In this document: positions 11,242-20,783 of the stretch, piece by piece
How the letters are laid out: each line of letters starts with the position of its first letter
Numbering within the stretch: the first letter of the stretch is position 1
Origin: Saprolegnia diclina VS20
Lineage: Eukaryota; Oomycota; Saprolegniomycetes; Saprolegniales; Saprolegniaceae
Assembly: GCF_000281045.1 (NCBI RefSeq)
Contig: NW_008246068.1
Coordinates: 1,332,989 to 1,396,988, forward strand
Length of the DNA stretch: 64,000 bases
Direction: 5' to 3'
The notes under the pieces: model-generated
Told to the model about the DNA's origin: nothing
Databases searched by the model: none
The model's input: the letters and a program-made list of their open reading frames with translations, nothing else
Position numbers and translations under genes: made by a program

Positions 11242-12746
11242 TTAGGTCAGCGAAGCGTCGAGTCGCTGCTGCCGCGTGCGCAGTGCCCACGTCGCAATGT
11301 CGCGCATTGCCACGTCGCGGGACGCGTGCACCGAGGCGGCCCGCGCGTGCAGCGTCACAAGCTAACCCAGGTTCTCAGATCCGATGGAGATTCTTAGCCA
11401 TTGCACCTTGTCGTTGAGATCGTGTGCGGCCGCGATCTGGCGTAGGAAAAAGAAGATGCGCTGGTCATGCCCGGCGACGTCGGCCGCGACCTTGCCATCG
11501 TGGTTGGTCACACTCCACGTGCACCCAGCGGCCACGAGCCGCTGGACAATGTCAAGCGCATTGGCGGCCGCGGCTGCGTGCAAGCACGTGTTGCCTGCCG
11601 CTTTTATGAGATGATGGATACCAGCAAAGGCCGTGTACCTTGCGCGTCCTGGGCGTTGAGGTCCATCGCGGCGTCGGATGACGCGTGGTAGACCAAGAGG
11701 CGCTCGACCATTGTGCTCGAGCCGACGGCGCAGGCCACGTGAAGTGCTGTCTGGCCCTACGCACACGTGTGTGCGTGGGTAGAGCGTCCAATGTCAACGG
11801 ACCTGCGCGTTGCGCGACGTGAGACTTGGCGCAAGGCTCAAGAGATGCGCGACGGCAAACTCATTCTTTGTCGCGCACGCGTGGTGCAGCGCCAAGTCCT
11901 TTTCGGTGAACCGCTGCGACTAGGCATATCAACCATAGGTGGACAGGAGCCAACACCACCACACTTGACAACGAATACGTACACCGAGCGCGAGCTTCTC
12001 GATTTCCCATCCCGAGCGCCGCATGCACTGCCCATCGAGGCACTGCGTCGTTTCAGCACACGACGCACGACAATGGTATGCATACCTTGCCATATTTGAT
12101 GTGTTGGTCGACGTCGCAGCCAAACCCAAAGGCCGTCTGCATGTTCTCGTGGCGCCTGGCGGTCGGCGAGAGGTTGCGCACAGCCGCCGCCGTGTACACG
12201 CGCCGCTGTCGGTCCATCTTGTGCTGCATGCCACTCAGAACTTAAGGTGCGGGACCGTTTCACATTTCCAACAACGGTCGACGACATTGCACATTGAGAT
12301 TGCACTTTGAGATGGCCTTTGACGTTGGAGGTAGTGGTCCTTGCACGTTAGTACGTCGCATCCTGCGCCTGCATCCGTCGTCGTATCCTCTTCGATCGCA
12401 TCCGGCAACATTACAAAAAGAATCGGCGAGAAGCCAGCCAACACGATGGGCAGGCGCGCAGCGCAGTCACGCCGCAGTGCTGCGTGAGTCGCGGCGTCGC
12501 CAAGGTGCGTGCGTCGCAGTGGACAGAGCCGTCGGCGATCGCGGCGCTCCTACCCTTGCGCGACAAGCGTGACTGCAACAACTCGGCGTGCGTGCGGGCC
12601 TCGTCGCTCTCTTCGCCGCTCTCTTGGTCAGCCGCGCCCTTTGTCAGTGCTTCTGCAGCGGCGTGAGCGACGCAGCACATCGGCGACTTGGGACCGCGCG
12701 CCAAAACCACCTGCGACGACGCCACTCGTCGCTCAAGATCGTCCAT
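11242..12746 (-). CDS. Ankyrin-repeat protein, about eight exons
   Basis: This looks like a scaffold protein of unknown partner. The N-terminal exon starts at ATG 12746 (MDDLERRVASSQ) and is acidic and helical. A 73-nt intron with donor GTAGGAG leads to a segment with one hydrophobic stretch (LPIVLAGFSPILFVMLP). The following exons (12229-12086, 12042-11983, 11919-11803, 11756-11639, 11594-11407, 11361-11242) splice in frame. They give at least three ankyrin repeats with cores such as LALHHACA, GQTALHVACAVG and GNTCLHAAAAANALDIVQRL, then a basic helical tail ending TAA 11244-11242. The joins from 11919 downward are well supported by repeat periodicity; those upstream of 12086 are less certain, and a shorter protein could start at ATG 12229. 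Introns are 38-66 nt. Confidence 0.7.
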
Positions 12747-13260
12747 CTTCAGGAAAAAAAGCAGGCGCTTGCATGCCGCACTTTCTGTACATGTCGCAGG
12801 TCCGCTGCAATCGCACGTCCCTTTTCGCAGGGAATTTCCCGGGACATTCCTTGATCACAAGGGGATCTGTTGCGATTGCGAGCGAGCGTTGCCAGTCCGA
12901 GCGATGTGGGTATGCCATGGAGCATACAAAGTCCAAGTGTACTGTCGTCATAGATGCGGCCGCAACTGGTCGGTCCGTGCTCTTGAGCTTTGTATACATC
13001 GCCCGCCGCACGTCATCCTCGCGTCATTTAAATTTGACCAATCAAATCGCGCCCGAACCACCGACATTCCGCTTGGATTGATTGCGCAGAATTTTAACCA
13101 ATCAGATGCTGCCAAGGCGCTGTGAAAATTTCGCCCGAGCTTCTCTGTTGGACACATCGGGAGGGTATGCGCGCACGCAGCTGGAAGGCGACTATCCAGA
13201 GAATGGGCCGAGACTGGATCGCCATCCCGATAAGTTGCATTTTCTTATTTGCGTCGTCAA
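12747..13260. promoter_or_regulatory. Shared divergent promoter with two CCAATCA boxes
   Basis: The region lies between the start of the ankyrin gene (minus) and the start of the zinc-binding-like protein gene (plus). Two CCAATCA elements sit about 60 nt apart, near 13038 and 13099. CCAAT boxes of this kind recur before many genes in this window. No gene is seen here. Confidence 0.45.
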
Positions 13261-13815
13261 ATGAACTCGCCCGTGACCCGCAAGCCGAGCCTGAAGCGCC
13301 CGCAAGCCGCGACGTTGTCGCCGACCTCGAAGCGCGCACGCCTCATTGGCAACTTTACGATCTCGGTCTCGGCCAATTTGCTCAAGTCGTCGGACGCGTA
13401 CCGCGGCCGGTGCAAGTACAAGAGCGGGCGCTGCCCGAACGAGCGCACGCTCAAGTTTAGCGGCGAAGCCCACACGCTCTGCGAAGAGCACCGGCTAAAG
13501 CACAACAAGAACCAGCGAAAGTCGGACGCCAAGCGACGCGGCGCCAAGCCCGTCAAGAAGGAGCCCAAGACGACGACGACGACCAAGACCACGACCAAAA
13601 CGCCGGCGGAATGCATCAAGAGCGAGCGCATGGACCATATCAAAGACGAAGTCGTGACGATCAAGCTCGAGCCCGGGCTTCAGATGGACGGGATGGAGAT
13701 GCTCTCGGCCGACGACCTCGGCCCCGAGTTTGAGCTGGAAGAGATGGACATGACGGAGCCCGAGACGTGGTCGGACGACGAAGTCGAGATCCTCAAGCAC
13801 ATTTTCGAGTCGTAG
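13261..13815 (+). CDS. Small lysine-rich protein with C-x6-C-x15-C-x2-H motif and acidic C-terminus (copy 1 of 2)
   Basis: The function is unknown; I infer a nuclear, possibly DNA- or RNA-associated protein. The ATG at 13261 gives 184 residues. The core is YRGRCKYKSGRCPNERTLK, continuing to HTLCEEH, which gives a C-x6-C-x15-C-x2-H arrangement that could bind zinc. It is followed by a strongly basic stretch (NQRKSDAKRR). A Lys/Thr-rich linker carries several psi-K-x-E sites (VKKE, IKLE) that fit the SUMO consensus. The C-terminus is acidic with a W-S-D-D-E motif followed by hydrophobic residues, like a short activation or docking peptide. A second copy with the same core and the same terminal motif lies at 19866-20318. 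No intron is needed. Confidence 0.75.
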   Translation: MNSPVTRKPSLKRPQAATLSPTSKRARLIGNFTISVSANLLKSSDAYRGRCKYKSGRCPNERTLKFSGEAHTLCEEHRLKHNKNQRKSDAKRRGAKPVKKEPKTTTTTKTTTKTPAECIKSERMDHIKDEVVTIKLEPGLQMDGMEMLSADDLGPEFELEEMDMTEPETWSDDEVEILKHIFES

Positions 13816-15650
13816 CCGTCGTCGCGTCGCAATTAGTTAGTTATTCCCTATTAAAGTGCCCTAATAATTGAAGTAGTAGTCCTTACACGTGCGAGGCTCT
13901 CTGCGAGGACGTCGAGGACGCGCCGTGTACGCGGCGTCGAAGGATCGTGATGGGCGCCGCCGAGGATCGGGCGGCCGATCGGCCCCACGTGGTGCGCTGC
14001 GATGACGCAAGTATCCAGCGAATTATGACGAACGCGCGCTGATTGGTCGAAACAACTTCAACCTGACTTTGCACATCGAGCGACCGCACCTGCGCTGTCC
14101 GTGCCTCTTCGGCCGACGATTCGCCGGAGAAGTGGGGAGGTGGAGCGGTGCGACTCCTCGGCGCCACGGCAGCGCCTTCTATGTGTCGCGTGTGATCGAC
14201 TGCGACCTGCCGTTGGTTTGTAGCCGACAGGCCGACACAGTCCTACATTTGACCACTTGCTCGATCACCGAGCGGTACTGCACCAAGAACCGTGCATTCA
14301 CATCTCAATGCACCACCCGCCGCTACTATGTGTCGTGACAGCAAAGCAATACGATTCGAAGGTTGCAGTCTGCACCCTGGTCTGCGAGCGCAGAATGTAC
14401 TTCAGTGGTACTAACTAATAGTACCTGTCGAGTACTGTGCTACTAGTACAGTGCTACCTGTGCTCTGTGCTACCGCAAAAAGGTGGAATGCCATCATCCA
14501 GACATCGACAGTCGAAGGGGTTCGAACGCCCGCGTGTTTCGAACGCGCCATCGGGTCTCGCCAACAGCCTCTAGGGTACAGGAGAAGACAATATATTTGC
14601 TTGCATTTGCGCCGACTTGGTTGCATGTGTATAGTCGAATCGTAGGGGGGCCTGTCGAGCGTCCGCCTTTCCTGCTTGGTCGATGCCACGTCCTCGAACA
14701 TAAGAAGCGGCTGCAGTTCCATTCTCATGGCAAAACAGAATACCTAGCTTCGTGTCGTGAAGGAAGCAGACAACCGGTGGATCATCGTGCTTGATGAGCT
14801 TTGACGCAGCAACACATTGAACACCGTGCTCCTGTCACGGGCAGCATCTCGTAGCGGTCTTCGCCAATGTTAGAGTCAATGAAGCATGCATTCATTCTGT
14901 GACGAAGGGTCCCCGAGGTTAAGACGGAGGTCAAGACGGCGGTCTTCCTCGGTCATACCTGCGTCGCCGTGGAGCTCTTCCCGCAGAGCAAGTTCGGCGC
15001 CATGTCTACACAACATGAACTTGCCACCGTTCGCTAGCAATCGTCAGAAATGGCAACACCCACCAGAGGTCGAGTACCAGCTCCATGATGTGTTGTACTA
15101 GTACCGGCACCTTGACGTGCTATCGCTCGGCAAGGGTATATAAGAGATGCAAGATGCAAAATGCAAGGGTATAGACCTTTGCGCTCGGCTACGAACTTGC
15201 TAGCACATCGCCCGACGACTTGGCCAGCGCAACAAGCACTTGTTGTCGGCTATTTGGTCTGGACGAAGGCCGCGCACTGTCACCTTCGCCTTTGCGGATA
15301 CAACTCGTTGGACGTCGACAGCGAAAGCGTGCCGATCGAAATCTCGCAGCCCGTGCTCGGTCTCACTGCCAGTAGCCAGTGAGTAGCACCATGCAACTAG
15401 TACGTTCCAGGCTTGGTGCATTAGCGTATCTCGCGGGACATTGGCAAGCTCGAGGTCACTGCCCATCGCAGCGTACGACTGGGGTATCGGGACGATGTGC
15501 AGTCGACTTCTATCATGCTAGCCTCGGCGGCGTCCAATTCACTCTTGGATTTTGTGTGGAAATGGCCGGGACGTCGCGGCGATTGGTTGTGACCAAGCAG
15601 CCTCCATCCGAGTTTTATAAGGACGAAGGTACACGAGGCAGCAGCGGACG
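13816..15650. other. Gene-poor 1.8-kb stretch with palindromic AGTAC clusters and a tRNA-like relic
   Basis: No convincing gene is present. Near 14400-14470 there is a cluster of inverted AGTAC/GTACT words (for example GTACTAGTAC-like). Around 14500-14600 the minus strand carries a box-B-like GTTCGAACC and a perfect 5-bp stem with a 7-nt loop, which may be a tRNA-derived relic. An open frame at 15161-15382 has no recognisable domain. Just before the next gene are an inverted CCAAT (near 15581) and TTTATAAGG (near 15613), a plausible core promoter. Confidence 0.4.
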
Positions 15651-16560
15651 ATGGCCAAGACTCTTGTAGGCGGACGCTCGAATTACCTCACGACCGAGAT
15701 TTCACTGCTCGAGTTCAACAACAAGAAGGAGCTCGTGCGGTCGTCGTCGCGGTCGTTCACCCCGATCCCTCTCCGCGTCAGCCTCTATTACGAGTCGGGT
15801 TGGAGAATTTGACGGTTTCATATCGTTCTCAGCCATCCGTAGGCAAACCTGTGGACGAGAGCGACCAAGACATTTTCCGCTTTGTCGGCGACGAGTACGA
15901 CGCGATCGTGATTCGCGACGACACGCGCAGTGCCACCATTCACTTTCGGCTGGAAAAGGTTGGCATTCTGACAGTGGTGGCGGTTCCATCAACGACTGCA
16001 GGTGAGCCGGCGCAAGGACGGGCAGCGCTTCAAGCTCAAGATTGAGCCCTACGTGGAGCAGTGCACTGTCCACTTGGACGACTTGGCGCCGGTGTTTACA
16101 ACAGCGATTTGTGTTCTCTCGAAGCGCAAATACCCAAGTCAAGATGCGTCGCACCGTGGCAAGATGCTCAAGACGCTGCCCGGTATGCCAAACAAGCTGT
16201 TTGAAGGCGAGATTTGATGGGGTGTAGATGTTGTCGCGGACTCAGGCGGCGTTCGTGCGCAGCTGCAACACCTGCAACGCCAAAACGACCGCATGTTGAC
16301 ACTTTTGGAAGCGCAGGTATCGGCACGACGGCTTGTTTGCCTACGGTGCTTGGACGACTCTTACATAGCACGAGATGCTGCTGACTTTGACACGTCCACT
16401 GCCAAAGACGCTGGACCTCGACGCTCTCCTCAAAGCCGGTACGCGGCGACAAGGCTATGGGAGGTTGATGCTGCTGGGCGTAGAAAACGCGGCCTTTCGA
16501 GACGCGATCGACCCGACCGAGTCGGACCCCACGCTGCATAACTTGACGCTGTCGTTTTAG
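15651..16560 (+). CDS. Unrecognised five-exon gene, beta-rich domain plus coiled coil
   Basis: I do not recognise the family by name. Exons 15651-15798, 15843-15958, 16002-16182, 16228-16316 and 16369-16560 join in frame through introns of 43-52 nt with GT...AG ends and give 241 residues. Residues about 10-130 alternate short polar and hydrophobic strands with signposts VSLYYESG, DQDIFRF, IHFRLEKVSRRKDGQRFKL and CVLSKRK, which suggests a beta-sandwich. A Gln/Leu heptad-like helix (AQLQHLQRQNDRMLTLLEAQ) follows, then a short C-terminal domain. Each unspliced exon ends quickly in a stop, while the spliced frame stays open, which supports the model. The stop at 16560 lies 45 nt from that of the convergent TBC gene. 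Confidence 0.75.
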
Positions 16561-16605
16561 CGATTTTACATGTGAATCGAGTTGTGTGGACGTGCCGAAT
16601 GCGGG

Positions 16606-18869
16606 TTAGGCCATATGAGGACTTCGGTGCCGCGCAAAGAACTGGGCAAACGAAGCTCTCGGCGCCACGGGCGATGCATGCACGAGCCCTTCGGTCGAGT
16701 ACAGGGGCGATGTCGCCGTCCGCGCGGCGACGACGCGCTGTATCGTGCGCTGGAACTGTACGATACGATATCGATCTGTGCGCGTTGCGAGCTCGTGGAC
16801 CACCTACCGAGCGCGTGAACCCGCGTGTTATATAGCACATTTGAGGCAGCAGTTATATTACCTGGAGCAGCGGTCGGTTCGTGCAGTCCACGCCGTTGAC
16901 TGCCATGATGGCGTCGCCGGGCTGGATCATGCTGCACCTTTAACATTCCGTCAGCATCCCCGATTCCGTACGATGCGTACTGCTTCCCGATGGCGGTTGT
17001 CGAGTTATACCCATACACGCGAACCGCACTGTCGACCTTGTCTTGTGCGAGCACGAGACCAAGAGCACCTAGGGTCGTGGAGGAGGTGCCCGTTGATTCG
17101 CAGTGCTACCCGGAGAAAACGCCACGTCATAGTCGAGTAAAAGTGGCGTCTTTTTCGATTTTCGCCACCGCAAAAAACCGCGCGGACGCAACTTTGTTGG
17201 CGCGGCGTCGTAGAGAGCGATGGCCCATGCCGGCGACGGACTCGCAGTTAGTCGATGCTTGGCATCGGCCTGCACGGCCTCCTCGCGCGCGTAGGCGCTT
17301 CGCATTTGCGACACCTACAAGTCGTTCGTATCAACTTTTTGTATCAATTTGTCAAGTCCCAGCACCTCGAAAGGGCAAAGGCGCTCGGCAAAGGCAAATG
17401 CGAGAGCCAAAAAGGCGTCTTGGTCCTCTACTGTCACCAAGTACTGGTCGGGTATGGATTGTATGCACTGCAGCAATGACATTGGGTCGTCATCCTCCGG
17501 AAGATCGACCCGTGTCATTGTCGATAGGAGTGCTGCGGCGGTGCCGAGTAGGATGCAGCCAGCGTCCGCCGATGACGACGCCAAGCGCAACAAGAGCGCA
17601 TCCCAGATACGCTGAGCGACGCGGAGTGGGAGTGTATTCGCAAAGGCAGTCACAAACCACTTGGTCGCAAACGCCGGCGGTTCAAGGCCCGCAGCCGCCA
17701 GCTGCGCAGCAACCACCGGCACCCTACGAGTCTAGCATGAGCCTCAGGTCAACATCTCCGAGACGCCAACAATGTGGGCAGAAGCGTCGTCAGAACAGCG
17801 TGGTCAGCGGCGAGACCCGCCATGTCGGGCGTGTGGTAGTCGGGCAATAGCTCCTCCACAACAATGGCCAGCGCCCTACGTCGCGTCAAGCATCCCATCG
17901 TCAAGACAAAAGCTCACCAAAACACTGTGCCTTCGTCATGCAGATGCCGCAGTAGCATAGCGCCAAGCACGTGCATGCCCTGACAGTACCCAACGGTGGC
18001 ATTGCGCACGGCGTAGGCCAGAAGAACGCGCTGCAGCGCCGCTTCGTCGCGCGGACCGTCCACGAGGCCGCTCCTAACGCGGTGCTAAGGCGACAGGCGT
18101 GTACGTAGTACGAGTAGTACCTGGGTGCGTCCTTGGCAACGTCATGGCGCGTCGTCCGTGAGACGTTGGCGCCATAGTCCAAGTAGCTGAGGGGGCTGCG
18201 CCGTTGGAGATGCTCGATGCGGCGTCCGAGCGCGGTTGTCCACGCCGCCCGCCGCGCGTCGTTGCTCAGCGCAGCGCCGAGATCGAGCGGCGACACCATC
18301 TCGGACAAGTCGAATACCGGTACTATAGGCGTTATCGCGGATCATGCGTTACCACGCTCGTCCACCGTGTACGTGGACGCTTGAGTGCCGTGGACACCAT
18401 GATCCGGGTGTCGCACACCGCCTTGTATGCGTGCCACGTCACGAGGTTATCACGGCCGCCGCATCGCTGGGAGCGCGCACCTTGAGCGACTTGGGACCAG
18501 CGCGGAGCGTTGCGAGACGGAGCACGGTGGCCAGCACGTCGTCGTCGTCGTGGCAGCCGAGTGGGAGGAGTTTCAAATCCGCTGGCGCCACATGGCCAGA
18601 GGTGCGAATTATCTGGTCGCTGCAACGTCACCCAGCGACACCAGCTGGCGGACGTTGTTGAACCTTGACGTGCGCTGCCAAAAAATAGCGGTTGCCACCG
18701 CTTGTTCACTGAGCTTGTGCTGGTAGTACCGGAGAGTAAAGCGGGATACAGTACTTAGAGTGGTTTTTGACCTGAGATGTCCTTGGTATGACTAACCCTC
18801 GACGTGGTAGTACAGGCGACCGGTACAGTAATCGCGGCGTTCGACGAGCCGCCGTGCACATCGAAGCAT
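16606..18869 (-). CDS. PH-TBC-PDZ protein, predicted Rab GTPase-activating protein
   Basis: The TBC domain accelerates GTP hydrolysis on Rab proteins. From ATG 18869 the order is: a PH-like domain (about 18800-18440; SRFTLRYYQHKLS, VRQLVSLGDVAA, SLKVRAPSDAAA); a TBC domain (18310-17500) with the arginine finger in DAPR, the glutamine finger in GYCQGM, and TKWF...RIWD; and a C-terminal PDZ domain (17150-16800) with LGLVLAQ and IQPGDAIMAVNG. Small introns (38-55 nt) at 18120, 17920, 17740, 17340, 17110, 16970 and 16860 splice cleanly. The stop is at 16608-16606. Within the PH part the frame slips by one base at about 18610 and about 18442, each consistent with one missing base: sequence error or early decay. 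The TBC and PDZ parts are intact. Confidence 0.75.
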
Positions 18870-19865
18870 CGAACGTGGTGTCGTTGCGTTACGCCACTTG
18901 GCCGTTCGCGGGTTGTCGTCAGCCCGCGCCTCCATTGCGCGCATGTTTAGCCACAAGGTCCCACTCCACCGCACCACCTGCCGTGATGACGCCGTCCGCT
19001 CTCGAAACAACGCTGACGTTTACCACAACAGTTTGAGGGCAACAAAGCTCGGTTCAGGCATCATCGGCCCACTCTCTTCTTCTATAACCATTAGTGGGGA
19101 GTACGTGACAGAAAAAGGAGGTTTTTCGATTCAAGTCGCTTTCAACGACGACACATACACTGTACAATATATACATATATATGTTGGGGCAAGTTGTCGG
19201 TGAGTGTGCGGGAGCGCACTCTCTCTGGCAAGGCAGGACTCCGACGCGGAACCCCTCATCCCAACACCCAAAACCTCAATAGCATTTGATCGTGAGTGAT
19301 CACGGCCTGTCTGAACGGACGTAGATTCGTGTGGCACAACAAGTGACGTGCGTAATGCTTGGCGGATCTCTGTTTACTACGCGACTACATACGTGGGTAA
19401 CTCGAACGTATAAGTTAATATATGAGTCCTTATCCTTCGACTAGCACAGATATAGTCTAAATAAAACCATCCCAATTACTGCTGGCATTTATAGGATAGC
19501 GCGTCGAGCGAGGTGGCGAGGATCGGACTGGCACCCAAGACGTGACGAGCTTCAAACAGCAAGTGCAATGTCGGGTGTGGCTTTGGGTACTGCTCGCGAG
19601 GCCTCCTTCCGCTTGATGTAGCTAGAGTAAAGGATTTTCGATGCTTGTCAAGGTACCATCGCTGTCTACAGAGACGCCTGCGGTTCGTATTACTATAGCT
19701 CGTGTCGTGAAGTGGGACTCGACAGGCTCGTTTTCAGATTTCGATGTAAACTTCTACTAATCACCACGACCGCTGTCCAACGCCCACTCGCCCCCAGCTG
19801 GTGGCTTGAGAAGAGGCAACAATACACGTGAAAAGCGACGTCCGTCACAGTTCAATTCGCAGCGC
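18870..19865. other. Intergenic region between divergent genes
   Basis: A 1-kb stretch between the TBC gene (minus) and the second zinc-binding-like gene (plus). A weak hairpin with arms GAGTGTGC and GCGCACTC sits near 19203-19224. AT-rich segments lie at 19160-19185 and 19400-19460. No coding signal was found. Confidence 0.4.
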
Positions 19866-20318
19866 ATGCAAAAGACGCCAACGAATATGACAGCGACGAC
19901 CACCAACGAGCTAACCTCGAGTGTGTACCGCGGCCGCTGCAAGTACAAGAGCGGCCGGTGCCCGAACGAGCGCACGCTCAAGTACAACGGCGACATCCAC
20001 ACGCTCTGCGAGGAGCACCGCCAGCGCCATAACCAGATCCAGTGCAAGTCGGACACCAAAATTCGGTTCGTCAAGCGCCAGAAAGCACTGCTCAACAAGC
20101 TTGCGGCCGTGTCGCCGCCCGTCACTTCCAAAGGCAGTAGTATCAAGCAAGAGCCGCTACGCGATGAAATGGCGCTGCCGAGACCCAAGAAGCTCCAGCC
20201 CCTCGAATTCACGGCGCCGACCTGGACGCTCGACTGGTCCGACGAAGAGACGTTCATCTTTACCAACATCATGGGCGTCGCGACGGCAACCACCGAAGCT
20301 TTTGTCTTTAGCGTCTAG
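19866..20318 (+). CDS. Small protein with C-x6-C-x15-C-x2-H motif and acidic C-terminus (copy 2 of 2)
   Basis: This is a paralogue of 13261-13815. The ATG at 19866 gives 150 residues. The 19-residue core YRGRCKYKSGRCPNERTLK is identical, followed by HTLCEEH, so the possible metal ligands C, C, C, H are conserved. The linker is shorter and keeps one SUMO-like IKQE. The C-terminus again has W-S-D-E-E followed by hydrophobic residues, LDWSDEETFIF, then a short extension. Codon choices in the core differ between the copies in places, which suggests an old duplication held by selection on the protein. No intron. Function unknown; the conserved basic core and acidic end suggest a nuclear role, which is inference. 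Confidence 0.75.
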   Translation: MQKTPTNMTATTTNELTSSVYRGRCKYKSGRCPNERTLKYNGDIHTLCEEHRQRHNQIQCKSDTKIRFVKRQKALLNKLAAVSPPVTSKGSSIKQEPLRDEMALPRPKKLQPLEFTAPTWTLDWSDEETFIFTNIMGVATATTEAFVFSV

Positions 20319-20462
20319 TCATGACTAGTTATTTAACCTCCTGTAACCTGTACATTCTACCATCGACACCTTTGCATCTAATGGTATCTCTGCAGCCGCC
20401 ACGATCCCAAGCGCAATACGAGCCGTACTCGCTATTTGTAAAGCAGCGGTGTCGACGCAGCC

Positions 20463-20707
20463 ATGGCTCAACAAGTGGGATACCCCGACGAAGAGGCAGG
20501 CGGAGGTGCCCCACAACACGATGCGAAGAAGCGACGGGGCTCGATGCTGGGACTAGGCGCGGTCAAGGAGGCATTACGCACGAGTAGCCGCGGCGTTGTT
20601 GAGTCCTCGTAGCAATTGCAAGTAGCTGGACAGCCGACGTCAACCTCAAGAACGTGGTCGTCACCAGCAGCAACGTTCCGGGACCCTTCGAGCTCCTTAT
20701 TTTTTAA
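20463..20707 (+). CDS. Small hypothetical protein, frame slips once
   Basis: No family is recognised. From ATG 20463 the frame reads MAQQVGYPDEEAGGGAP... through a basic KKRRGSMLGLGAVKEAL segment and stops at TAG 20610-20612. One frame over, just downstream, a coding-like phrase DVNLKNVVVTSSNVPGPFEL continues to TAA 20705-20707. No intron of normal size connects them; one missing base near 20605-20625 would. It may be one gene of about 80 residues with a sequence error, or a decayed gene. It sits between the zinc-binding-like copy 2 and the convergent TMEM43 stop. Confidence 0.4.
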
Positions 20708-20783
20708 ACTGCAGAAGCACGCTGTACAGGCGCTTGGGGTACCACAGTAAACCAGCAGCAAACCATCGTGTGCCACAGGTGAG

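Noticed and set aside
12235-12444. Separate small membrane protein on the minus strand
   Set aside because: Its frame joins neighbouring exons of the ankyrin gene by normal splice sites, so it is better read as one of its exons.
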